A stretch of DNA of 64,000 nucleotides. It comes from Pseudomonas fluorescens. GTDB taxonomy: Bacteria > Pseudomonadota > Gammaproteobacteria > Pseudomonadales > Pseudomonadaceae. Where the stretch lies: positions 1 through 64,000 of the forward strand of contig NZ_LACH01000016.1 in assembly GCF_000968015.1 (NCBI RefSeq). The letters are read 5' to 3'. This document shows, piece after piece, positions 30,119 to 38,005 of this stretch. The first letter of the stretch is position 1, and each line of letters begins with the position of its first letter. Below the pieces are notes generated by a model, which was not told where the DNA came from, ran no database searches, and worked only from the letters and a program-made list of their open reading frames with translations. The position numbers and the translations under genes are program-made.

Positions 30119-30225
30119 CCTGTAGGAGTGAGCCTGCTCCGGGCGGCGTTCCGACGATAGCGGTGTGTCAGTCAGCAGAGATGTTGGATTTGCCGGCCTC
30201 ATCGCGAGCAGGCTCACTCCTACAA
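30119..30225. repeat. REPIN with altered first core
   Basis: CCTGTAGGAGTGAGCCTGCTC opens the element, and ATCGCGAGCAGGCTCACTCC closes it. The first core carries a short extra insert (GGGCGGCGTTCCGA) that breaks the usual stem. The loop has CAGTCAGCAGAGATGTTG. It lies seven bases after the binding-protein stop. Confidence 0.8.
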
Positions 30226-30268
30226 GGTTACGGGTTGACCGGAGATTTGATGATCGACCCAGATCCCA

Positions 30269-30360
30269 TGTGGGAGCGAGCTTGCTCGCGATGAGGCCAT
30301 GCAGTCGACATTGATGTTGAATGACACACCGCTATCGCGAGCAAGCTCGCTCCCACAGGG
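30269..30360. repeat. REPIN, loop type 1
   Basis: TGTGGGAGCGAGCTTGCTCGCGAT and its complement flank a loop with CAGTCGACATTGATGTTGAA. It is the second REPIN in a 284-base spacer between the binding protein and the first CE4 gene, so the spacer is nearly all repeat. Transcription of the hydrolase genes must either read through both elements or start at a promoter in about 30226-30268 or 30361-30395. Confidence 0.9.
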
Positions 30361-30395
30361 TTCGGCGTCTACTTATAGATAGTTGGAGCACCACG

Positions 30396-31244
30396 ATGTC
30401 CTCCTCACCCCAACCCACCTGGCCTGACCAGCACAAAGCCTGCCTCGCCCTGGCCTTCGACCTCGACGGCCCGACCGGCGATGCCATGCTCAACGGCTCG
30501 ATCTGGCGCAAGCCCGAGTACTTCGGTTTCGGCGGTTATGGCCCCTACCGTGCCCTGCCACGCATCCTCGATGTGCTCGATGAGTACCAAATCCCGACGA
30601 CATTCTTCGTCCCGGCCTGGGTCGTGGAGAACTGGCCGAAACAGTGCCAGGCGATTGTCGAGCGCGGGCATGAAGTGGCCTACCACGGCTACAAACACGA
30701 ATCCTTTTACGCCCTGACGCTGGACCAGCAAAAGGACGTGATGAACAAATCCCGCGAGGTGTTCTGGAAGCACTTGAACATCCGCGCCGAAGGTTTCCGC
30801 ACCCCGTCCGGCGACTGGCGGGCCGAAACCCCGGCGATGCTGGTGGAAGCCGGCGTGACCTACTCCAGCAGCATGCGCGGTGATGACCGGCCGTACCTGG
30901 TGAAAGTGCCGGGTTACGAAACACCGCTGGTGGAAATCCCCGGTCGCTGGGAAATGGACGACTACGCCTCTCTCGCCTACACCCGCGCGCCGGACTTTCC
31001 TTCCGGGCTGGACCGCACTGCCAGTTACGCACTGACCCTCGATAACTGGTGCCGCGAGTACGACGGCGCCATGAACGAAGGGTTGTGCCTGACCACCCTG
31101 TTCCACCCCAAGATCACCGGCAAACCGGGACGCATCCTGCTGCTGGAAAAACTCTTCGAACACATGCGCCAGCGCGATGACGTGTGGTTCGCCACGTGCC
31201 GCGATGTCGCCCAGTGGTGGCTGAAGGAGCATCACCATGGCTGA
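30396..31244 (+). CDS. CE4 polysaccharide-deacetylase-family hydrolase (HpPgdA/PuuE-like), first copy
   Basis: A 282-residue NodB-fold enzyme with no signal peptide, so it is cytoplasmic. Metal-site positions are intact: Asp22 and Asp24 in LAFDLDGPTG, and His97 and His101 in HEVAYHGYKHESFY. Later blocks GFRTPSGDWRAETPAML and VEIPGRWEMDDYASLAY match the HpPgdA-like branch, which includes proteins acting on small amides. Related enzymes of known function are the PuuE allantoinase and, as I recall, a cyclic imide hydrolase from P. putida, so a small cyclic amide or imide is more likely than peptidoglycan. It overlaps the second CE4 gene by eight bases. The start at 30396 follows a GGAGCACC ribosome site. 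Confidence 0.88.
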   Translation: MSSSPQPTWPDQHKACLALAFDLDGPTGDAMLNGSIWRKPEYFGFGGYGPYRALPRILDVLDEYQIPTTFFVPAWVVENWPKQCQAIVERGHEVAYHGYKHESFYALTLDQQKDVMNKSREVFWKHLNIRAEGFRTPSGDWRAETPAMLVEAGVTYSSSMRGDDRPYLVKVPGYETPLVEIPGRWEMDDYASLAYTRAPDFPSGLDRTASYALTLDNWCREYDGAMNEGLCLTTLFHPKITGKPGRILLLEKLFEHMRQRDDVWFATCRDVAQWWLKEHHHG

Positions 31245-32124
31245 TTCCACTGTCTGGCCCAAAGGTTACCGCTGCGCTGTGGTGCTGACCGTCGATTACA
31301 ACGACATCCACGGCATCCTCACCCAGGCCCCGGAAGTCGCCGGGCGCGACAAGACGCTGTCGGTCTGGCGCTATGGCACCCAACGCGGCGTCGACCGTTT
31401 GCTCGGTTTGTTCGAAGAACTGGGGGTTTCCAGCAGCTGGTTTGTGCCCGGTATCGTCGCCGAGGAAAACCCCGAGCATATTCGGGCAATCCAGGCCGGT
31501 GGGCATGAGATTGCCTGCGCCGGTTATCGCCATCAGAACTACGACAACCTGAGTCTCAACGAGCAAAGCGCCGAGATTGCCAAAGGCTGTGAGGCATTGA
31601 CCGCGCTGACGGGCCAACGTCCAACAGGCTTTCGCATCCCGGCCGGCAACGGTGCGCCAGGCTTCATCGAGGCGTTGAAGGATCACGGCATTCGTTGGTC
31701 CTCATCCTGGCGCGGTGATGATTTGCCGTTCGCTCATCCGACGGCGCCCGACGTCATCGAGTTGCCGTTGCACTACGAACTGGAAGACGAACCCTACTTC
31801 GCCTTCAACCTCAGCCCGGCCGTGCCGCCAGCACAATCGCGGATCGCTTCTTACAGCCACACCCTGGGCAACCTGCAAATGGACTTCGCCGGGTTTCACC
31901 GGTTTGGTTTGTGTTATGTACTGCGGCTGCACCCGGAGATCATTGCGACACCTGGGCGGATTGGCGTACTGCGCGAGTTGCTTGAGGGGATTCAACAGCA
32001 CGATGACGTGTGGATTGCCACGGGCGCCGACGTCGCGCAATGGTGGGCCGAATCGGCGCTGCCGGTGACCGAGGATCATCCGGCCTCGGTGTATGAGCGC
32101 CATTATCGGGATTACCTCCTATGA
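31237..32124 (+). CDS. CE4 polysaccharide-deacetylase-family protein, second copy with altered metal site
   Basis: A 295-residue cytoplasmic NodB-fold protein, paralogous to its upstream neighbour. The first His of the metal pair is replaced: HEIACAGYRHQNYDN has Ala95 where the neighbour has His97, while His99 is kept. The second Asp is also changed (LTVDYNDIHG, Asp20 then Asn22). The fold motifs GFRIPAGNGAPGFIEAL and ELPLHYELEDEPYFAF remain. Either it is a metal-independent amidohydrolase, as reported for PuuE allantoinase, or a partner subunit for the first copy. It overlaps the PrpD gene by four bases. Confidence 0.87.
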   Translation: MADSTVWPKGYRCAVVLTVDYNDIHGILTQAPEVAGRDKTLSVWRYGTQRGVDRLLGLFEELGVSSSWFVPGIVAEENPEHIRAIQAGGHEIACAGYRHQNYDNLSLNEQSAEIAKGCEALTALTGQRPTGFRIPAGNGAPGFIEALKDHGIRWSSSWRGDDLPFAHPTAPDVIELPLHYELEDEPYFAFNLSPAVPPAQSRIASYSHTLGNLQMDFAGFHRFGLCYVLRLHPEIIATPGRIGVLRELLEGIQQHDDVWIATGADVAQWWAESALPVTEDHPASVYERHYRDYLL

Positions 32125-33470
32125 CCGAGCGGATGCAGCGATTGGCGCAGTTCTGCGTCGACACCCGATTCGAAGACTTGCCGCCCTCACTGGTGACCCA
32201 AGCCAAGCGGCACATACTCGACACCTTCGGCGCGACCCTGGCCGGGGCTGGCAGCGAGGTCGCGAAACAGGCACGGCAGGTCTTCGAAGGTGAAACCGGG
32301 AGCACGCTGATCTGGGGCAGCGATCAGCGCACCGGCGCGGCTCAGGCCGCCATGCTCAATGGTGTCGCCGCCCATGCCCTGGAACTGGACGACACCGGTG
32401 GCTGCGACCATTCCGGCGCGGTGGTGCTGCCGGCCGTCATGGCGGCGGTGTCGATGTCTGGCAAACCGGTGAATGGCCGGGAGTTGATCACGGCCGTGGT
32501 GATCGGCTACGAAATCGGTCGCCGGGTGCTCGAAGCCTGCGGCAGTTATTCGGCCCACAACGGCGCCGGCTGGCACTCCACCGCCACCTGCGGCGTATTC
32601 GGCGCGGCGGCGGCCAGTGCGCGAATTCTCGGACTGGATACCGCGCAAACCGTCTCGGCGCTGGGCATTGCCGGCAGTTTCAGTGGTGGATTGTGGGCAT
32701 TCATCCACGACGGATCGCAAAGCAAAAAACTTCACAGCGGTCGTGCCGCCGAGGGTGGATTGCTGGCGGCGCGATTTGCCCAACGAGGTATCACCGGGCC
32801 GACGAAGTTGTTCGACGATGTCTGGGGCGGGTTTCTGAAAACCCTGGCCGGCGAGAACTCACAACCTGACGCGCTGGATGCGGAACTGGGCGTCGTATGG
32901 AAACTCGCTCGCTGTTCGATCAAACCGTACGCCGCGTGCCGAGGAACCCATTCGGCAATCGATGCGCTGGGCCTGTTGCTGGATCAACTGCAGGTCAGCG
33001 TGGATCAGGTCGAGGATGTCCGGGTGTCGTTGTGCGGGTTTCTTCAGGACATGTGCGGCGGGCGCGACGTCAGCACGCTGGCGGCGGCGCAGATGAGCCT
33101 GCCGTATGCCCTTGCGGCCCGGCTGGTGCAAGGTCATTGCCGGCTGGAGGCTTATGACGATCAACAACGGGGCGATCCACGGATTGCTCACTGGATGTCG
33201 CGCATCCGTCTTGAAGTGGACCCGCAACTGTCAGAGGATGGCGAGCCCATCGTCAGCGTGCGGACCGTGGACGGTCGGCAGGCGAGCCTGTGTGTTGAAG
33301 TGCCGTTAGGTGCACCGGGCAATCCGTTGAGTGATGTGGCGCTGGAAGAGAAGTTTTTCAGTCTGGCTGGGCGGGTGATGCCGCGGGAGCAGGCTGTGGA
33401 ATTGCTTGAGCAGTTGTGGCGGTTGGAGGAACTGGAATCGGTTGGCTCTCTGGATCGGTGGCTGACTTGA
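32121..33470 (+). CDS. MmgE/PrpD-family protein
   Basis: A 449-residue member of the MmgE/PrpD superfamily (2-methylcitrate dehydratase, cis-aconitate decarboxylase and iminodisuccinate epimerase fold). The N-terminal helical domain starts RLAQFCVDTRFEDLPPSLVTQAKRHILDTF. Family landmarks are AAHALELDDTGGCDHSGAVVLPA (about residues 82-104), GWHSTATCGVFGAAAASA and SKKLHSGRAAEGGLLAARFA. There is no prpB, prpC or acnD beside it, so methylcitrate breakdown is unlikely. Because an ArgH-family lyase is in the same cluster, epimerisation or dehydration of a succinyl-amino compound, like iminodisuccinate epimerase, is a reasonable guess. It is coupled to the second CE4 gene. Confidence 0.9.
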   Translation: MTERMQRLAQFCVDTRFEDLPPSLVTQAKRHILDTFGATLAGAGSEVAKQARQVFEGETGSTLIWGSDQRTGAAQAAMLNGVAAHALELDDTGGCDHSGAVVLPAVMAAVSMSGKPVNGRELITAVVIGYEIGRRVLEACGSYSAHNGAGWHSTATCGVFGAAAASARILGLDTAQTVSALGIAGSFSGGLWAFIHDGSQSKKLHSGRAAEGGLLAARFAQRGITGPTKLFDDVWGGFLKTLAGENSQPDALDAELGVVWKLARCSIKPYAACRGTHSAIDALGLLLDQLQVSVDQVEDVRVSLCGFLQDMCGGRDVSTLAAAQMSLPYALAARLVQGHCRLEAYDDQQRGDPRIAHWMSRIRLEVDPQLSEDGEPIVSVRTVDGRQASLCVEVPLGAPGNPLSDVALEEKFFSLAGRVMPREQAVELLEQLWRLEELESVGSLDRWLT

Positions 33471-33491
33471 ATATTGCGTTGCCTTGGCGGG

Positions 33492-33562
33492 CCCCATCGC
33501 GAGCAAGCTCGCTCCCACATTTGAAATGCATTCCCCTGTGGGAGCGAGCTTGCTCGCGATTG
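33492..33562. repeat. REPIN, loop type 2
   Basis: ATCGCGAGCAAGCTCGCTCC and its complement flank ACATTTGAAATGCATTCCCCTG. The orientation of the cores is opposite to the type 1 elements. The same loop, reversed, is found at 53153-53220. Confidence 0.9.
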
Positions 33563-33619
33563 GCAGCGACTCGGTGTTACGTCGAACACTAAAATCTAAA
33601 TAAGGATATTTGCCCCACC

Positions 33620-34798
33620 GTGGCCACTTACTCACTCGTTATCCGCCGGTTGATGATCGTTTCGCTGACCATCGTCGTCAGCCGCGCCATCACCAGCCCG
33701 CTGCTGACGTTGTTCCTGAGCAACAAACTCGGCCTCAACCAACAGGACGTTGGCTTGCTGCTGGGCATCGCGGTGTTCATCGCCACCCTGCTCGCGCTCT
33801 ACGGCGGTTACATCATCGACCGCCTCGAGAAGCGCCGGCTGCTGATCCTGGCGATGCTCTCCAGCGCCATCGGCTTCGTGCTGCTGACCTTCGCCGACAA
33901 CCTCTACCTGACCACCGCCACCCTGGTGATCACCGAAACCGCCTCGGCGCTGTTCCTGATCGGCTCGAAGGCGATCCTCAGTGAAAACCTGCCGATGGGC
34001 CAGCGCGCCAAGGCGTTTTCCCTGCGCTACACCTTGACCAACATCGGCTACGCCACCGGCCCGATGTTGGGCGTGGTGATTGCCGGCGTGTATCCGATTG
34101 CACCGTTCCTGATCGCCGGCGGCATCGCCTTCTTCAGTATTTTTCTGATGATCGGGATACCGAAGGACGCGGCCCAGACACCCGTAATCGGCCAGCCCGC
34201 GAGTTTTCTCAAGACACTGGTCACCCTGAAGAATGACCGCACGCTGATCATGTTCACCTGCGGCTGCCTGCTCAGTACCGTCGTCCACGGCCGTTTCACC
34301 CTGTACCTGTCGCAATATTTGTTGGTGACCCATGATTCCAAACGGGCACTGGAAACCATGGCCGCCCTGCTCGCCTGCAACGCGATCAGCGTGATCCTGC
34401 TGCAATACCAGATCGGCCGCTTCCTCAAACGTGAACAATTGCGTTACTGGATCGCGGGCGGTACCAGTCTGTTCATCGTCGGGTTGATCGGTTTCAGCCT
34501 GGCCGACAGCCTTGTGAGCTGGTGCGTGGCAATGTTCATCTTCACCCTCGGTGAAATGATCATTTACCCCGCCGAATTCCTCTTCGTCGACACCCTGGCC
34601 CCGGAAGAACTGCGCGGCAGCTATTACGGTGCGCAAAACCTCGCGGCCCTTGGCGGAGCCCTGAGCCCAGTGATTTGCGGATACCTGCTGATTCACACCC
34701 CGGCGCCAACGATGTTTTATGCCCTGAGCGCGCTGACCGCCATGGGCGGTTTCCTGTGTTTCATGAGCGGTCGTCGGGTGGCCTTACAGCAAAATTAA
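33620..34798 (+). CDS. MFS transporter
   Basis: A 392-residue major facilitator with about twelve helices. It starts at GTG (MATYSLVIRRLMIVSLTIVV); a later ATG at residue 12 would cut into helix 1. The loop after helix 2 has YGGYIIDRLEKRRLLILAML, a variant of the MFS signature, and LTNIGYATGPMLGVVIAG marks helix 5. It resembles the MdtH-like group of exporters. It is separated from the PrpD gene by a REPIN, on the same strand, so it may or may not belong to that cluster. A strong intrinsic terminator follows. Confidence 0.85.
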   Translation: MATYSLVIRRLMIVSLTIVVSRAITSPLLTLFLSNKLGLNQQDVGLLLGIAVFIATLLALYGGYIIDRLEKRRLLILAMLSSAIGFVLLTFADNLYLTTATLVITETASALFLIGSKAILSENLPMGQRAKAFSLRYTLTNIGYATGPMLGVVIAGVYPIAPFLIAGGIAFFSIFLMIGIPKDAAQTPVIGQPASFLKTLVTLKNDRTLIMFTCGCLLSTVVHGRFTLYLSQYLLVTHDSKRALETMAALLACNAISVILLQYQIGRFLKREQLRYWIAGGTSLFIVGLIGFSLADSLVSWCVAMFIFTLGEMIIYPAEFLFVDTLAPEELRGSYYGAQNLAALGGALSPVICGYLLIHTPAPTMFYALSALTAMGGFLCFMSGRRVALQQN

Positions 34799-34888
34799 TG
34801 CACTCAAACTGCATTAATATGAATTTGTCAGTATCAGGAATGAACGGCACACTGTGCCCGTTCCTCCCCCAATAGTTGGAACAACTTC

Positions 34889-34925
34889 AAGGGCTTTCTG
34901 GGTATCCCAGCTAAGCCTTTTTTTT
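34889..34925 (+). terminator. intrinsic terminator after the MFS gene
   Basis: GGCTT and CTGGG pair with CCCAG and AAGCC around a TAT loop, followed by a run of about nine T. This is a textbook plus-strand rho-independent terminator about 90 bases after the MFS stop. It separates the cluster from the HPP gene. Confidence 0.88.
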
Positions 34926-34956
34926 GCCTCGGTTTTTTCAACGGATCGTCTGCCTC

Positions 34957-35664
34957 ATGTTCGCTCGCTGGTTTCCCGCCGCCATCAACACCCGCCCCTC
35001 CGAATGGAGCCGCGCCGCGATTGGCATGTCCCTGGGCACGATGTTCAGCGTCTGGCTCTGCAGCCAGGTATTCGGCATGCAAGTGGCGCAGCACCTGATC
35101 GGTCCGCTGGGTGCATCGGCCGTATTGCTGTTCGCAGTGTCCTCCGGCGCCCTCGCCCAGCCCTGGTCGATTCTTGGCGGCTACCTCAGCGCCGGGGTGG
35201 TTTCGCTGCTGGTCGCTCACGTGCTCGGACGAACCCTCGGCAGCGCTTGCCTGGCGGCAGGCATGGCGCTGATTCTGATGTGCTGGCTGCGTTGCCTGCA
35301 TCCACCGGCCGGGGCCTTGGCGCTGCTGCTGGTGTTGGCAGACCCGGCGACCATTGCCCTGGACTGGAAAGCCCTCGGCCCGGTGATGCTCAGCGGGTCG
35401 ACCCTGCTGCTCAGCGCCCTGGCCTACAACAACCTGACGCGCATACGTTACCCAAAACGCGCCAGCGAACCGGTGTCCAGGGTACCGGCCGACCACCCGC
35501 CCACCGACAGCCAGGCGATCACCGCCCAGGACCTGAAACTGGCCCTGGCGGAGATGGAAGCGTTCTTCGATGTCACGCCCGAAGACCTCGAACAATTGAT
35601 CCATGCCAGTGAATTGCATGCCAGACGGCGCAGCATTGGTGAAGTACTCAGCAGTAGAACCTGA
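34957..35664 (+). CDS. HPP-family membrane protein
   Basis: A 235-residue protein with four or five membrane helices in its first 165 residues, and the family motif RCLHPPAGALALLLVL at about residues 110-125. The C-terminal 70 residues are soluble and acidic (ITAQDLKLALAEMEAFFDVTPEDLEQLI). Some HPP proteins are associated with nitrite transport, and others carry CBS domains, which are absent here. I start it at MFARWFPAAINTRPSEW; an upstream in-frame ATG at 34924 falls in the terminator T-run. The function is not known from context. Confidence 0.8.
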   Translation: MFARWFPAAINTRPSEWSRAAIGMSLGTMFSVWLCSQVFGMQVAQHLIGPLGASAVLLFAVSSGALAQPWSILGGYLSAGVVSLLVAHVLGRTLGSACLAAGMALILMCWLRCLHPPAGALALLLVLADPATIALDWKALGPVMLSGSTLLLSALAYNNLTRIRYPKRASEPVSRVPADHPPTDSQAITAQDLKLALAEMEAFFDVTPEDLEQLIHASELHARRRSIGEVLSSRT

Positions 35665-35680
35665 AGAAACACAGATCCCC

Positions 35681-35772
35681 TGTGGGAGCGAGCTTGCTCG
35701 CGAGGGGGCCCTGTCAGTCAATATTGATGTTGAATAACACACCGCCATCGCGAGCAAGCTCGCTCCCTCAGG
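35681..35772. repeat. REPIN, loop type 1
   Basis: TGTGGGAGCGAGCTTGCTCG opens the element, and CGCGAGCAAGCTCGCTCCC closes it, around CAGTCAATATTGATGTTGAA. It lies between the convergent HPP and astA genes and probably serves as a two-way barrier. Confidence 0.9.
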
Positions 35773-35796
35773 TTCAGAGCCACCCCAAAAATCTGT

Positions 35797-36831
35797 TTAG
35801 GCCGCTGACAATTGTCGTGCCGGCACCGCCAGACTCACCGCGCGCACCGATGATCCGGCACTCAACCCCAAACTCTTCGCAGTCTCTACATCGACAATCA
35901 ACGTACCAGCAGCCACCCGCGCCGGTGCCGCGGTAATCCGGCACTCGGCAAACTGGCGGTTGTGAATCAGGTAAGTCGCCGCCTGCTCCCCCGGTGTGCC
36001 GATGCTCAGTTGCAGCACCTGGCTGTCACGCACCGCACGGATATCCCCGGTGGCGCATTCGATCAACGGGCCGCCGTCGAAGATGTCGATGTAGTCGCGG
36101 TGTTCGAATCCTTCAGCCTTGAGCATGCCCAGCGCCGGTTCCGTGTTGGGGTGAACGCGACCGATGACGGTTCTTGCTGCTTCAGGCAACAGGCAGGTCG
36201 GCAGCGGAAACTTGGGCATCAGCTCGGCGATGAAGGTCTTGTTACCCAGCCCGGTCAGGTAGTCGGCATCGGCAAAATCCATCTTGAAGAAGTGCCGCCC
36301 CAGACCTTCCCAGAACGGTGAAACGCCCTCCGCGTCCGAGTAGCCGCGCATCTCGGCGATGACCTTCTCTGCGAAATGCTGACGAAATTCCGCCAGAAAC
36401 AGGAACCGCGCCTTGGACAGCAAACGCCCGTTCAGGCCGCTGCGGTGATCGGCATGCAGAAACAGCGAACACAGCTCTGAGTGACCGGTCATATCGTTAC
36501 CGAGGAACAATGTCGGCAGTTGCTGATTGATCCCAAGGTTTTTCGAGGCCGCGACAAACAGGCCCAGTCGATAGTTGTACCAGGGCTCGCGCAGGCCGAC
36601 GGCACCGGCCAGTGCGCAAATGCCGATGGCTTCATGCTGGTCATTCTCGAGCACAAACAGGTAATCGGCATCGGCGCGTTCGGCCTCGCCGGCGAAGGTT
36701 TTCGCCGCCCATTCCAGACGCTGACGCAGACGCCCCGCGTCGGCCGGCAAGGTGGTCAAACCGGTTCCGGCGCTATGGGCCAGGGCTAACAGTGCCGGCA
36801 GGTCTGCCGGTGTGGCTGGACGAACGATCAT
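35797..36831 (-). CDS. astA: arginine N-succinyltransferase (AstA/AruG type)
   Basis: A 344-residue GNAT-fold enzyme that succinylates arginine (or ornithine) with succinyl-CoA, the first step of the AST pathway. It starts MIVRPATPADLPALLALAHSAGTGLTTLP, the family opening; the open frame continues upstream, but only inside ctlX. Diagnostic blocks are LYNYRLGLF-like WYNYRLGLFVAASKNLG, LFLGNDMTGHSELCSLFL, VIAEMRGYSD and GVSPFWEGLGRHFF. Other ast/aru genes are absent here, so this is a stand-alone copy in addition to a presumed main operon. Its ATG overlaps the ctlX stop by four bases, tying it to citrulline or arginine use. Confidence 0.92.
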   Translation of the reverse strand: MIVRPATPADLPALLALAHSAGTGLTTLPADAGRLRQRLEWAAKTFAGEAERADADYLFVLENDQHEAIGICALAGAVGLREPWYNYRLGLFVAASKNLGINQQLPTLFLGNDMTGHSELCSLFLHADHRSGLNGRLLSKARFLFLAEFRQHFAEKVIAEMRGYSDAEGVSPFWEGLGRHFFKMDFADADYLTGLGNKTFIAELMPKFPLPTCLLPEAARTVIGRVHPNTEPALGMLKAEGFEHRDYIDIFDGGPLIECATGDIRAVRDSQVLQLSIGTPGEQAATYLIHNRQFAECRITAAPARVAAGTLIVDVETAKSLGLSAGSSVRAVSLAVPARQLSAA

Positions 36832-37766
36832 CGCACTTGCTCCTGGGTAACCTGATGTCTGGACAGAAAGACCTCGGCCAACATGCAGCGCGCGCTGCCG
36901 CCGCCGATGCGCTCGATGGTGTCGATATTGACGGGGAGTGGCGTGGTGTGGGCTTCGATCAAACGACGTTGCGCGGCATCCAGCGATTGCCAGGCCGTGC
37001 GCGACATCACCAGCAAGGGTTCGCCCGCGGCGTTGTGGACCTCCAGCATGTTGCCGGCGAAGGATTCCAGCTGCTCCCAGCTCAGGGCGATGACCTGCTT
37101 GCCGCTGTCTTCCAGTCGCGAACGCAGGGCCAGGCGTTCGGCCGGGTGCGTGACCGACGCCAGGCAAGCCACGGCCAGGCGCGTGCCGACACTCATCATC
37201 ACGTTGGTGTGGTAAATCGCGACGCCCTGGCGGTCCACCGCATTGAAGGCGCACAGCTCGTAACCCAAATGACTGACCACCTGATCCAGAGCACGGGCAT
37301 GGGTGCGGGTGGAATAACCGGCGTAGCAAATCCGCTGCTGACGATCCAGCACCATGCTGCCGGTGCCTTCGAGGAACACTTCCTGCTGTTCGAGGCAGGA
37401 AAGGTCCAGCAATTGTTCTACCCGGTACTCGTCCCGCAGCCAGTCAAGCACGCCTTTGTCCCGTTCCAGACGCCGGTTGTGGCCCTGCATCGGGTACAGC
37501 ACCAATGTGCCGTCGGGATGGCTGCTCCACCAATTGTTGGGGAAGATCGAATCCGGGGTATGCGGCGCTTCGCGGTCGTTGTGCACGATGACTTCGACGC
37601 CATGGTGACGCAGCGCAGCAACGTAGCCATCGAACTCTTGCAGGGCCTTTTGCTGAACGTCTTCGCTGACCGCGGCCGGCTGCTGGAAACGGTTGTTCGC
37701 CGCCGTGTCCTGATTGAAGGAGAAACGTGTCGGGCGAATCATCAAAACGGTATTGGTGGTTTGCAT
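36828..37766 (-). CDS. ctlX: citrulline-utilisation hydrolase (arginine deiminase-related, CtlX type)
   Basis: A 312-residue member of the guanidino-group modifying superfamily. It starts MQTTNTVLMIRPTRFSFNQDT; a longer frame upstream begins inside a repeat-bearing spacer and is not family-like. The expected catalytic set is visible: Asp in TPDSIFPNNWWSSH, Glu in EVFLEGTGSMVLDR, His in YHTNVMMSVG and the nucleophilic Cys near the C-terminus in GGGSARCMLAEVF. Proteins of this group are reported to hydrolyse the ureido group of citrulline, giving ornithine, ammonia and CO2, so it may feed AstA or ornithine use. It is coupled to astA, and a basic amino-acid transporter lies upstream. Confidence 0.88.
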   Translation of the reverse strand: MQTTNTVLMIRPTRFSFNQDTAANNRFQQPAAVSEDVQQKALQEFDGYVAALRHHGVEVIVHNDREAPHTPDSIFPNNWWSSHPDGTLVLYPMQGHNRRLERDKGVLDWLRDEYRVEQLLDLSCLEQQEVFLEGTGSMVLDRQQRICYAGYSTRTHARALDQVVSHLGYELCAFNAVDRQGVAIYHTNVMMSVGTRLAVACLASVTHPAERLALRSRLEDSGKQVIALSWEQLESFAGNMLEVHNAAGEPLLVMSRTAWQSLDAAQRRLIEAHTTPLPVNIDTIERIGGGSARCMLAEVFLSRHQVTQEQVR

Positions 37767-37903
37767 GGGCACAGATTCAATGAGGGTTAAGAGGTACTCA
37801 TTGTCTGTTTCGCAGGCTGAAAAACCCGGTTGATAAGTGGCTGCGGCGTGATGGAAACGGCTGAAAAACGTGTGTGGCCCAGCCGATTCGGCGAGCACCG
37901 AAA

Positions 37904-37994
37904 AGCAAAAGATCGCAGCCTTCGGCAGCTCCTACAGAATCGGGTTTTCACGCGGTCTGTGTAGGAGGTGCCGAAGGCTGCGATCTTTTGATCT
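37904..37994. repeat. gatcttttgatc hairpin repeat
   Basis: AAAAGATCGCAGCCTTCGGC...AGCTCCTACA and its inverse GTAGGAGGTGCCGAAGGCTG...CGATCTTTTGATC form a long stem with a loop of about 25 bases. It sits between the lrp and ctlX genes on the minus strand. Confidence 0.88.
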
Positions 37995-38005
37995 TGATCT
38001 TGCTT

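Noticed and set aside
30396-32124. Cell-wall (peptidoglycan or chitin) deacetylases
   Set aside because: Neither protein has a signal peptide or membrane anchor, and both sit with an amino-acid-type transporter, so a small cytoplasmic substrate is more likely.
32121-33470. 2-methylcitrate dehydratase (prpD) as the name of the PrpD-family gene
   Set aside because: No prpB, prpC, acnD or prpF is nearby and the operon partners are amidohydrolases and a C-N lyase, so the specific name is not supported.
27445-35772. Repeated short palindromes considered as a CRISPR array
   Set aside because: The units are inverted pairs scattered at gene ends with conserved loops, not direct repeats with unique equal-length spacers, and no cas gene is present. 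They are REPINs.
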